64,000 bases of DNA. Source: Piscicola geometra. Lineage: Eukaryota; Annelida; Clitellata; Hirudinida; Piscicolidae. The position numbers and the translations under genes are program-made. The notes under the pieces are model-generated. The model was not told the DNA's origin and searched no databases. It saw nothing but the letters and a program-made list of their open reading frames with translations. Positions 53,548 to 64,000 of this stretch are shown here, in pieces (the first letter of the stretch is position 1; each line of letters opens with the position of its first letter). The stretch is from positions 2,857,344 to 2,921,343 of the forward strand of contig OX030963.1 in the NCBI GenBank assembly GCA_943735955.1. Direction: 5' to 3'.

Positions 53548-56500
53548 ATGTTTTTTCAAACAACGACCCAAGAACCACATAGTATCTTTCCCCCAACCTC
53601 CACTAACCACTTCTCCTATCTCTCCCACTGCCCCTACAACAACAACAGTTTCTACCCCACTGCCAACACTAACAACAGCAACCACAGCAACAACAACATT
53701 AACGCAAAAAACCACGCGTTCTACAACGAAAACTACTCCAGCTACCACTCTCAAATCAACTCTCCCAACAGCTTCCTTTTTCGTCGATCTGACGTCACAA
53801 AACCTTCTCGTCGTCTTGCCTCTGACTCAAGCAACTACAACGAAAAACAACGCTGCTACAACAACAAAACTCCGAACAACAACTTCACTACTAACGAGCT
53901 GTCACCCTACTCAGCAACAACAAAAACAACACCAACAACACTCGAATCTAACAAACCCTACCACCATTTCATTTTTCCACCTTCTGCAGCCTTGCGTGAA
54001 AATGAACTAGAACCACTTTCGGCTGAAGGACAAGTGTTCAACCCTTACAACTCCTGCCACTTTTTCAATTCTTCCTTTCCACCTTCCATCCCTCCCATCA
54101 CTTCATTTTCTTTCTCATCTCCCTTCCTCACCAACCCCATCACTAGCCACAGCAACCTCAACAACAACACATTTTTCGACTACACCAACAACAACAACAA
54201 CATTTACAACAACAACATCTCCACCAATAACCACTTTGAAACTCTCTTCAACCCCACAAACCTCGAACCTCCAAAGTTCGACTTCAACCCATACACCCCC
54301 TCCTTCACACCCTCCCTCTCTTCCAATCTGGACAGGGCTTTCCACCGCAGACCCTATCTCGATGGAATGTTTTCAGAACACCCTTACCATAACGGCCCTA
54401 CTGGCAGTTCCCTTCTTAGATTCCTCAAAGCTCCCCAGTTGAGGCAGCAGTGTCGTTGTTTGTGGGTGATTCAGAAAAACGAGAATAAAAATTGCAATAA
54501 TAATAATAATAATAACAATAATGAAAACAGCGACACTGATAAAGAAAAAAAATCAGAAAAATCACCAAAAATCTCTAAATTCTCTTCAAACAACAACAAC
54601 AAAAACAATGACGACACAATCTGCATTTCTTCCAACGACGACAACAACGATACAAACAACAACAACAACAACAACAATTTGATTTGCAACAAAGTCTTCG
54701 AAAGCCTCCACGACATAGTGGTGCATTTAACAGTAGACCACGTGGGGGGACCAGAGCAGAACAACCACACGTGCTATTGGCAGCAGTGCGACCGACTCCA
54801 GAAGCCCTTCAAGGCGAAGTATAAACTGGTGAACCATGTTCGGGTGCACACTGGAGAAAAGCCTTTCCCGTGCCCCTTCCCCGCCTGTGGAAAAGTTTTT
54901 GCGCGCAGTGAAAATCTCAAAATACATAAGAGGACTCATACTGGTGAGTTGATGCTAGATGGCTGGTTAGTAAGCTGGTTAGATTTTGGCGACAAGTGAA
55001 TCTATTATATTGTTTATTTAATTATTATTAAATTTTAATTATTAGTGCTGGTCAGTTAGTTGGTGTGTTATTTATTGTTTTGTTGTTGACTTCTTGAATT
55101 CATAATCTTAAAGAAACAATCATCGAAAAGCATGAAATTCAATATAGGGGTATTGATTACAGAGAATATTTAAGTTCAATAATTTTGAGAATGGTAAGTT
55201 TAATGCTCAAATAGAGATCAACGCCTCAAAAGAGTTTGACTCCTTTAGACGTGGGTTTGACGTGTTTGAAAATTCTGCCTTAAACTATTGATTGTAAATT
55301 TGAATTTTTAGAACAGAAATATTTGAAAAAATATATAAAATATGTAGAAGGTGATTGAGAAGTTCAGGGCTGGGTCGTTGGTTTGACTGAAGAGTATGAT
55401 GAAAATAAACTGGTACCCGAGTATTAAGTTTTGACTCAATACCATTTTTGAAATAAATTAATTGAAATTATTTCTCAAATCATAAAGATTATTTTATAAA
55501 AATTTATTGGACTATAAGAAGGTACTAATAGCAAATTTATAATCCTTTCAAATTGCTTCATTTACTATTTTGCGGGCTTATACTCATTGAAGATTTAATT
55601 AGGCTTAAACAATGCCTCAGTGGTAGTCCCAATTCAGTGAACACTTCACTGAAAATTCTATCACAATATAAAGAATAAAATAATTATTTACGATAAAATT
55701 TGGTTAAAATGTGGCTCATAAAGATAATTGTTTTGATTATAAAGTTTTAATTCGATAAATTAATGGCAGTTTTATTAAGAGGCTTTTAATGTTTATTTAT
55801 AAATTGTATTATAATACAATTTTATTATAATTAACTCATTTATATATTGAAAAGAATTCAAAAGTTTTCTGAGTATTGCAGATTAATTACGTATCAACAC
55901 ATATTTTTCTATCTTAATTTATTATTCATTATTTGTTCTAATATTATTTTTATATTAATTAATAAGTAATCAAATAATACTCATGCTTTTATAAGAAAAT
56001 AACAGGAGCTAATTTCTTCACTGCAGACAATAGCTGCCGAACATTATGAAATTGCAAGCCGTAAGCGGTTCTTAGAAGGATTTTGTGTTATGAAGGTTTC
56101 ACAAGGAAGGCTGAAAATTGACGTTAGAGTTGGAAAGATTTGACACCCCTAGACGTGCTGTTGAACTTTAATAAAGTTGAAAATATAAAAGTGTGGGTTT
56201 TAAATAATATCTAGCCAGAATTGCTACACATTTGTTACAATGGTAATCAAGGCTAACAAACTGAGCTTTATTTTTGTAGACAAATTAAATTCTCCAAAAA
56301 ATGGGAAAAACCATAAAAAATAGAATTAGGTTGGCAAGTGAAAACATAACGAGATTGTGTAGTTTTTAGTGACACTCACGTGCCTAGCCTCCATTTTAAC
56401 TTTTTTAGTTTTTTAAGGTCGTAAATGTTTTACTATAAGTACTTCCCAGCAGTTATAGTTTAAAAGTTTGGAAATGAATATGATAAGAATGATGATGATG

Positions 56501-56775
56501 CAGATCCTGGAAACTTTGGTCGAATAAAAAAGATGATGTTGATGGTGATGACGATAACGAAGAAAAAATAATATGCTTTAATGCGAGTCAAATGCCACTT
56601 TTTTCAGTTATAATCAGTTATAATTATTATCATCACAACCGTCAATTTATCATTATCATCACCATCATCATCATTGTCATCATCATCATCCTCATCATCA
56701 TAATTATTATCTTCTTTCATGTCCAAACGTTGTGCACAAGCAACAGATTTTCCTAGCATAACAATCTTCCTTAAG

Positions 56776-56812
<37 letters not shown>

Positions 56813-59359
56813 CCTCATAATTTCTCCTTATTCATTATTATTTATATTTCCTATCACCATTATCTCAGTTTTCTTGATCATCATTATCATCATTTTATAC
56901 ATTATCATCATCGTTAGTATTATTATGAATGGTATATTCATCCTTTCCTTTCTATCTATCCCAATCACTGCATCCTCATCACCATCAAAAACATCTTCTT
57001 TATCATCATTATGATTTTTCAATAATTTAATTACCTCTTTAATATTCATTTTAAGATAGAGTTTCCCTAAGTATTTTCAATTGAGTACATAAATTCATTT
57101 TGCTTTTAGTAGGATCGGCACGAGTTGTTTTTTTTTCTACATTTTTTTTCATAGCTTTATTGTTTTAGAGGCTCATGTTTTATTGATTCGATGTTTCTTC
57201 TCTCACTGTTGCAGTGTTACTTGTCTACGCTTGTAACATGATGTTACTCACATACCGTTGCATAAAAGTGTGCAGCTTATATTTAGCCTTTAAAGATTAA
57301 ACCCGTAGAAGAAACTTCTAACCACTGAGTGTAGAGAAACTTGATTTAAATATTTATTGTATTATAAATTATATTATTTATTATTCATTGAACTACTCAG
57401 AGAAGAATTCATTCATTTTAATATTTTTCATTTAAGTAATCACATTTTCAAAAACTGAAACTTAGAAATATTAATAATTCCCAAAACATCACGTCCACTA
57501 ACACACACTTCCCTTCTCTCCCAGGGGAAAAGCCTTTCAGGTGCGAGTTCATGGGCTGCGACAAACGCTTCGCGAACAGCAGCGACCGCAAGAAACACAG
57601 TCACGTCCACACAAGCGACAAACCATTTCTGTGCCGTTACGAAGGTTGCGAAAAGACTTACACACATCCGTCGTCTCTCAGAAAACACATGAAAATGCAC
57701 GCTATGGTGCTGGCTGAAGGTGGAAATCAGCTGCTGATGGGGCCTGGTGGTGATGGTGGAGGTGCATGTGGTGTTAGCAGTGGTGGTAATGATAGTGGTT
57801 GTATTGGTGGTGGTAGTGTAAGCAGTGGTGGTATTGGAGGTGGTATCTGCAGTGGTATAAATAGTGGTGGTTTGGATGGTGGAATGTTAGACAGCGTTAT
57901 TGGTAGCGTGAGTTGTCGTGTTAAAGGAGTTGAAAAGTTTGTAGAAAGTAATTTGAAAGAAAAGCTGGGAGTTCAAGTGGCTGAGAGAAGAAAAACTGAT
58001 GATAATTTGTGCGTCAACAACAATAATAATAACAATATAAAAAATAATAACAATATTAATATTAACAACATTATAAACAATAATGAATTAAGGATCGACA
58101 ATAGTAAGCATAACAATGAAACTATTAAGCAAAACATTGAAAACAACTACAAATTGAGCAGTTCCCAAAATGTCCCTCACTCCACCTCCCGTTCAGACAA
58201 ACATCAGTTTGACCCTGACTTGCCCCCTCATTCTGTCTCTGACTCCACTCCAAACCCCCACCATAACATTTACCAGCTCATCAACCATTTCAACCAATTT
58301 CCAACTAACGATTCTAATAACAATCCTATTAACAACCCCACTAACAACCCTACTAACAACCATTCTACCCATTTTACTAACCACTCCACCAACATTCCCA
58401 ACCAAGTTCAAAGACAATTCCCAAAAGGGCTTTCCAGCTTCAATGTTGAAGAAAATGGAGAGCCAAAAAGGCCGAATGGGATAAAGAAAGGAAGGAAAAA
58501 AAAGTCTTCAGAAGGGGTTTCCATGTTAACAAACCCATGTGGTGACAATGGTTATAAAAACAACGGGAGTATGCCAGAGAGTGGTAGTAGTAGTTGTAAT
58601 GGTGGTCTCTCTAGTGATACTGAGAAAAGAGATATTGGAGTGGGGAAGAGAGAGGCTGTGGAAGATAGGATACATTTATTAGAAAGAGAAAAAGAGAAGA
58701 AAGAAGGTGTAGATGATGGAGCAGTGAAGAAAAAATGTTATTCTAGGAAAAATACAAATCAACAAAGACAAAATGATTCACAACAATCATTACTACCACT
58801 AAAACAATCGCAACAACAACCACAACATTTACAACAACCCAAAACGCAATCTATTTCAAGCTATCAACCATTCTACAATAATCACTTTTTGCACCGAAGT
58901 AACAGCAACCTCATCAACAACATCAATTACAACACTAACAACAACATCAACAACAACACCAACAACAAAAAGAACAATGAAAAAGAACATCATTTTGATT
59001 TTACGAACGTTTCAGGGTGGTATAACGTATACACCAACAACGAAAACAACAGAAACAACAACATTAGCAAAGAAAGTTTAAAATACAAAAACGATTCTTT
59101 CACTCACCAACAACAACATCAACAACATCTACAACAACAACCTCCCACAACTCCTTTTCTTCTCCCCTCCCCTCTGCAACAACCCACCTCAGTTCCATCT
59201 TTTGCATCTCCGTTAACCACCTTAGTGACATCCTTATCACCTCCATCCTTCACACCCACGTCATCATCATTATCATCATCATCATCATCATTTCTTTTGA
59301 ATCCCAAGAATTCCGAAATAGTTAACAGCCGCTACAAATTCGCATTGCCCCAGTACTGA
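53548..59359 (+). CDS. Zic: Zic-family zinc finger transcription factor
   Basis: Two exons, 53548-54943 and 57525-59359, phase 1 junction, 1076 aa (vertebrate Zics are roughly 400-660). The intron falls at THTG/EKPF after finger 3. Five C2H2 fingers: a modified finger 1 (C304, C380), finger 2 [19 protein letters not shown], finger 3 [19 protein letters not shown], finger 4 [19 protein letters not shown], finger 5 [28 protein letters not shown] between fingers 1 and 2 is a Zic signature separating it from Gli. NSFLFRRSD near residue 75 resembles the ZOC box, and [13 protein letters not shown] before finger 1 resembles the ZFNC region. The remainder is Asn/Ser/Pro/Gln-rich, with a Gly-rich stretch after finger 5. 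Family role: nuclear DNA-binding regulator of neural and mesodermal patterning. ATG 53548 follows an in-frame stop at 53530. Confidence 0.95.
54944..57524 (+). other. Zic intron
   Basis: Starts GTGAGTTG and ends TTCTCTCCCAG. It is AT-rich, with CAT-type repeats at 56620-56815. No nested gene was seen. Confidence 0.85.
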
Positions 59360-61710
59360 AGAATTGTTTGTGATTTTTTGGCCCATCAGCCTTAATCAGC
59401 TCAAACTGATTCGTTTATTTATTTCTAGTTTACTTTTAAAGTTTTTTCCATTGTTTTTCAGCGCATACGGCAAACTTTCTCGCTCAAAAACCTTCACTCA
59501 TGCTGCATCGATGCACCGTCCGTTCACACGAACAACCGCTTGGAGCACCTCACCAACCACCATAAACCCCGTGCCTTACTTACTACAATGTCGGCGTACA
59601 TTTCTGCTTTTTTTATCCCCTTCGTGGCATTCTAGCTACGAAACATGTGATGCTTATGGCGACATGGCTCGAGACAATTAAAGTACACGACTAAGAAAAC
59701 AATGTTAGCTAAGACGAGATAAATAACACGATTTAACAAAAGCAATAACATAGGAATTAATGAAATAAATAATAAAACAATACTAATAAATAAATGCATT
59801 ATCGACCTTTCAAAACGTTCAAATTGTTGCCAATTCTTGCCATTTGTTGCTTTTGGATGCGATTTGTTGATATAATGTGCATTTGAAGTGTAAAACAAAA
59901 TAAACGAATACCTTTTTGGATTTAAAACAACGGGTGGATGTGCATCAAGTACACTACAATGTACAAAAACTGTACTAAAGTGTTAAAAAACTGTAAAAAA
60001 GTGTAAGAGGTGTTAGTTTCTTGTATAATTTTTTATTAAAGGAATGCTCACAAAATATGGTAGCACGCAACACCTTTTACGAGGTTTACTTAATTACAAG
60101 GAGGTGGGAGAGTCCTGGAGGAATGTAACTAGATAGGTTCAAGGGGTGGTTTGACACTTGTGTGTGTGTGTGTGTTTGTGCGTGCGTGCGTGCGTGTGTG
60201 TGAGCGTGTGTGTGTGAAAGGGTTTGAAAAAAGAGCCTAGAATGTTTTTCCCATTTTGGAAAAACTTATAAATAATAATGAAAAAGATGCATTATTGCCT
60301 GCTGTTAATAAAGATGAAACATATGATAAATATTGAAGATGATTTTAATGAGAAAGATGATGAAGACAAACAAAAAGATGACGAGGATGATGATGATGAT
60401 GCCAAAGAATGAGATGATATCGACACGGGTGGTGATGATGATGATTTAGAATGCGTCGGAATCCAGTTAACGCGTCAAATTAGATAACTTATGACGACTC
60501 CTGATTATGTTACCATCTAGTGGATGGGGCGGGGAGGGGGTTTGTATGCGTGTATGTGTTTGTATGTGTGTTTGATTTTATGTGTGTATGTATTTTTAAG
60601 TGTGAGTTTTGTATGCGTGATTGTACTTCTCAGTATGTTTGATTGTACGTTTGGATGTTTTGATGAGATAAATGAGTGTAAGTCTTTTTTAAATTCTGTG
60701 CTTTAAAATATATATAATAAATTATGCCTTAAAAGAATTTAATTTTAGGATCGAAAAGAATAGGAAGAATGCCATTCAGAGATTTTCATTCCATTGATCT
60801 GTTCAAAGTTTAAAAAAAACGAAAGCTAACACTATTGACAATTAAAGAGTAATAATAATAATAAATAATTAAAATTTAATATCATGATCATCACGATTCA
60901 TAACAGACAGACTTTAATATCTCCAGAATGGGAAAATACTTCTAGATAGAATGGAAGTTAATAAGTTTAAAGTATTAAAACAAATCTTTTATCGTACGAA
61001 TTTATGAGTTAAAAAAATTAGTTAATTTAGCTTTTAAAAATTGTAAACTTCAACATTTTTAAAACCCCTGTCGATAGCTTTAAAACATTTCATATTGAAT
61101 TTTCTTTTTTTACCTTTACATTAAAAAAAAGTTTGATACGAAGCGTGCATGCAAGCTTTATACTCGCATCAATTAATCCCTATATTAGATGAAGTAATAA
61201 ATATATTTTAAAAACAATTATTTTATAATATTTATACACAAATCTTTGACTCTGATTATTAATTTAACATTTAAAAAATCTTTTTTACTCTTCAAAAAAC
61301 AGTTGAAAAAAAAGAAAAGCGTCTAAAAAGATCAAAAAAAGCCTACAGCAGCAAAACAGTTCGACTAGCATATTATTCAAGTTGCTTTGCAGCCAGCGAT
61401 TCAAGGTTTCGCTGTTTTCCTTTTGAATCTTGTAAACGATTAATCTTAAATTGTGAAAAGAATTTTACGAAAAATTAAGTTTTGAAGAAGTTGCAATTGT
61501 AAAAAGTCGATTAATAATATTGAATATTTACAGTTTAAACTATATTTGTTTCAAGATACAAACAGTTGAATATTTTGAAACTTAACTAAATATATAATTA
61601 AAGCGAATTATAATTTTATTCTATGTATAGGTGAAGAATCAAAGTCTCAAAGTATTAAAAGTCAACAAAACCGGATCAAAAAAGAAAAACAATTAAAATA
61701 AAAGAGAATT
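59360..61710. other. Intergenic between Zic and the SMYD4-like gene
   Basis: Zic 3' region and SMYD4-like upstream region. A GC-richer block at 59460-59660 follows an acceptor-like TGTTTTTCAG but encodes nothing recognisable. A TG microsatellite lies at 60160-60215, GAT repeats at 60375-60450, and TG-rich sequence at 60540-60620. Confidence 0.55.
60160..60215. repeat. TG/CGTG microsatellite
   Basis: TGTGTG runs with CGTGCGTGCGTG interruptions. Confidence 0.9.
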
Positions 61711-64000
61711 ATGGAGGAACAAAAAACCAGTTACTACGGAAGGGTGGAAAAGATCATGAAAACGATGGGCTTCAAGGATCTTGGCAGGTTCGCCTCTCTG
61801 AAGAACGACGAGACGAGATTCAAACTTTTGTGGCAAAACCAACAAGTTCACAAGGAGATCTCTGCCTACGTCGACGATCCCAACCAAATGGAAGACATGA
61901 GAAAGTCAGACAAGAGGGCAAAGGAGCATAGGGAGAGAGGCAATAAGAAGTATAAGGCAGGAGACGTTACTGGCGCGTTGGAATGCTACAATCTGGCAGT
62001 TCTGGAAGCTGTTGGTGGGGAAAGTTGCGAAGGGAAAGATTATGCCGTGAGTGGAGTTTCTGGTTTTGAACAGTGTGCTGAAAATGAAACAAATAAAAAG
62101 ACGGGAAGTGCAATGAAAAAGAAACACAATACATCCGAAATGTCTTACTGCCTGGCTAACAGGTCTGCTTGTTTGATTTATTTGCAGCAGAAACTACAAC
62201 AGCCTCAAGAGAAAAATTGCCGGTACACGTATGCTGAAGCTGCAATCAAAGACATACAAGAATCCATTGCTTTCGGCTACCCAGACTCTCTCAAGTACAA
62301 GCTGATCGAACGTAAACTAAAATGTTTGAAATTGATGGAAAGCGAGGGAAAGAGCATGTTTCCAGAAACACTGGAGGAGTATTTCGAAAGCTTGGAAGTG
62401 TCGGAATTGGACGCTTCGAAAAGAAATGAGCTGGTCGAGAAGATGAAGAACGACCCTGATTACAATCAAGAGCAGGAATCAACTCCAACAACACCGCAAA
62501 CAACAGACCAGTCAAGAATGGCGAAACCCATAAATCTCACCAAAGTGGTTTACAGCTCTGAAAAAGGCAACCATGTTATCCTGAAGGAAGACGAACCTCC
62601 CTTAAATCAACTTGAAACACAAACCGTTTTTGAGAAAAATTCAAAAGAACAAGAAACAACTTCAGAAACAAAGAACTTCGAAAAAAATTTATTAGGCCGA
62701 TCTTTGAAAACAGGCAGTGTGGTGCTTGAAGACATCAGCTTCTTCAGAGTTCTGGACGAAGAATACTTCCACAAACGCTGTTTCTCTTGCTACAAAACAA
62801 TTGACCTCGCAACGCAGGCCGTCACTTCTTGTCTAACGTGTAACAAGATTGTCTTCTGCAACCAAAAGTGTCGCAGTTTCGGCTTTGAGACGCTGAATCA
62901 CTTGACAGAGTGTCAAGTTTATCCTAATCTGTTGGCCTCGCAAACGGGATGTATCACTAGACTGGCTGTATCTATTCTGACAAGTGTTGGAGTTGAGGGG
63001 TGGTTGAAAATAAGTAGAGGAGATGTTGTTGATGACGATGATGATGGTGAAGAAATGGTTACTGAACAGCAAATTGACGGCACGAGTAACAATGATACTT
63101 CAAAGTTCAGAGAGAAAATTAAATCGACTATTTTCAAAGACGCTGATGCAATAAACGGTCTCTTAAGTCACTCTGAAGACAAGCCTGCAATGGAATTGCT
63201 GCAGTACTGTCTGTTATCTGTGTACCTGGTACTGCTGTTGAACAAGAAAACCACGTTGTTTGATGAATGTTTCAAAGATGGAGAAAGGGAGGATGCTGGA
63301 AAATGCTTGTCTTTACTTGGTTCGAAGGACACCACGACTGACACAAATTTATGGAAAATAGGGGGTTTAGCCGCGAAAATTCTTCAAATTATATCTTGCA
63401 ACGGAATTGAGCTGACAGAAAGCGCTATTGACACGGCAAAAGGCACCCTATATTCTTGCCAGCCAACTAAAACAGGACTTTGTCTTTTTCCAAAAGCGAG
63501 TTACTTCAACCACTCATGCTTTCCAGATGTGGAATTCATATTTGATCGAGACTGCGTAAGGGTTGTCACTCTCAAGCCAGTGGCTCTTGGTGCTGAGTTG
63601 TGCGTCGACTATGGTAGTTTGTTCCATCTGACACCCAAGCAAGAAAGACAAAACCAACTAAAAAACCAATACTTTTTCACGTGTAAGTGTCAAGCTTGTG
63701 TGGGTAACTGGCCTTTAAAGAAAGACCTAAGTATGAAGGATGCCGAAGTTGATGAAGAATTTGAACAAACAAAATCTGAATGCAAAGTTAAAAAGAACAA
63801 CGAGGATGATGTTGAAGAAGAAACTGAAAACTTAGCGTTAGCAAAAGTGATGCAAGACGCTGGCAAAAGGAATGTGATAGGGGAACTGGGTAATCTAATT
63901 TCAGGCAACTTGGGCTCTAGAACGGAACTACCGACTGACGAAAAAGAGTTTGACAAGCTAATGAAAAAAGCGCTTGTAGATTTGAGCAAAGTGAACAGCA
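61711..64000 (+). CDS. SMYD4-like: SMYD4-like SET and MYND domain protein, 3'-truncated by the window
   Basis: One open frame from ATG 61711 to the window end, 763 codons with no stop and no intron. Residues about 70-200 contain TPR-like helices (RERGNKKYKAGDVTGALECY, then SYCLANRSACLIYL), the N-terminal TPR that sets SMYD4 apart from other SMYDs. An S-sequence like LGRSLKTGSVVLEDISFF follows. A MYND zinc finger spans about 357-401, with pairs CFSC, CLTC, CNQKC and a final H-x3-C. The SET core has FNHSC at 599-603 (cofactor-binding Asn-His), then ELCVDYG, with a CKCQAC post-SET cysteine cluster. Family role: putative protein lysine methyltransferase, TPR for partners. Two acidic or Asn-rich inserts (DDDDDGEE; Lys/Glu-rich after post-SET) lengthen it. 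Being uninterrupted is unusual next to the 31-exon flippase. Confidence 0.87.
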   Translation, partial: MEEQKTSYYGRVEKIMKTMGFKDLGRFASLKNDETRFKLLWQNQQVHKEISAYVDDPNQMEDMRKSDKRAKEHRERGNKKYKAGDVTGALECYNLAVLEAVGGESCEGKDYAVSGVSGFEQCAENETNKKTGSAMKKKHNTSEMSYCLANRSACLIYLQQKLQQPQEKNCRYTYAEAAIKDIQESIAFGYPDSLKYKLIERKLKCLKLMESEGKSMFPETLEEYFESLEVSELDASKRNELVEKMKNDPDYNQEQESTPTTPQTTDQSRMAKPINLTKVVYSSEKGNHVILKEDEPPLNQLETQTVFEKNSKEQETTSETKNFEKNLLGRSLKTGSVVLEDISFFRVLDEEYFHKRCFSCYKTIDLATQAVTSCLTCNKIVFCNQKCRSFGFETLNHLTECQVYPNLLASQTGCITRLAVSILTSVGVEGWLKISRGDVVDDDDDGEEMVTEQQIDGTSNNDTSKFREKIKSTIFKDADAINGLLSHSEDKPAMELLQYCLLSVYLVLLLNKKTTLFDECFKDGEREDAGKCLSLLGSKDTTTDTNLWKIGGLAAKILQIISCNGIELTESAIDTAKGTLYSCQPTKTGLCLFPKASYFNHSCFPDVEFIFDRDCVRVVTLKPVALGAELCVDYGSLFHLTPKQERQNQLKNQYFFTCKCQACVGNWPLKKDLSMKDAEVDEEFEQTKSECKVKKNNEDDVEEETENLALAKVMQDAGKRNVIGELGNLISGNLGSRTELPTDEKEFDKLMKKALVDLSKVNS

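Noticed and set aside
53518..53754. Minus-strand Val-rich ORFs over the Zic exon (also 54115-54345, 54471-54770)
   Set aside because: Antisense shadows of Asn/Thr-rich Zic coding sequence.

Overview
The window is animal nuclear DNA. It is AT-rich, with many small exons, GT-AG introns, dense microsatellites and recognisable metazoan gene families. A cytoplasmic-type intermediate filament with a lamin-length coil 1B and a lamin tail domain, next to a Zic gene and an ATP11-type flippase, points to a non-arthropod protostome. A lophotrochozoan such as an annelid (perhaps a leech) is my best guess. The organism is an inference, not something the sequence proves.

Layout. (1) 78-642, minus: three exons of a paraoxonase-like enzyme that runs off the left edge. 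(2) 5596-9892, plus: a phase-consistent three-exon model for a secreted protein. It has a signal peptide and a C-terminal stretch resembling the last strands of an FGF, interrupted by a very long Asn/His/Lys-rich segment. (3) 9.9-16 kb: mostly non-coding, with a few unassigned exon-like segments and a ~490 bp CA microsatellite. (4) 16120-29694, plus: a 15-exon intermediate filament gene (about 786 aa) with a glutamine-rich head. Its third intron (7.5 kb) carries a 5.7 kb foldback-type element, long inverted arms built from hundreds of copies of a 16-bp unit. (5) 30735-44470, minus: a 31-exon P4-ATPase (phospholipid flippase, ATP11-like, about 1293 aa), reconstructed completely with every junction in phase. 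Its introns hold several minisatellites and a tRNA-derived SINE. (6) 44.5-53.5 kb: intergenic, dominated by microsatellites including an uninterrupted 1,998 bp TAC array. (7) 53548-59359, plus: a Zic transcription factor in two exons, with a 75-residue insertion in its first zinc finger. (8) 61711 to the right edge, plus: an uninterrupted SMYD4-like TPR/MYND/SET gene, cut off by the window.

The genes are not an operon or an obvious functional cluster. They share a pattern: the triplet repeats filling introns also enter coding sequence, as polyQ in the filament head, polyN in Zic, polyD in the flippase and Asn-rich sequence in the FGF-like candidate. No prokaryotic or viral system, CRISPR array or reverse transcriptase/transposase ORF was seen. 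The most unusual object is the foldback element at 18057-23769.
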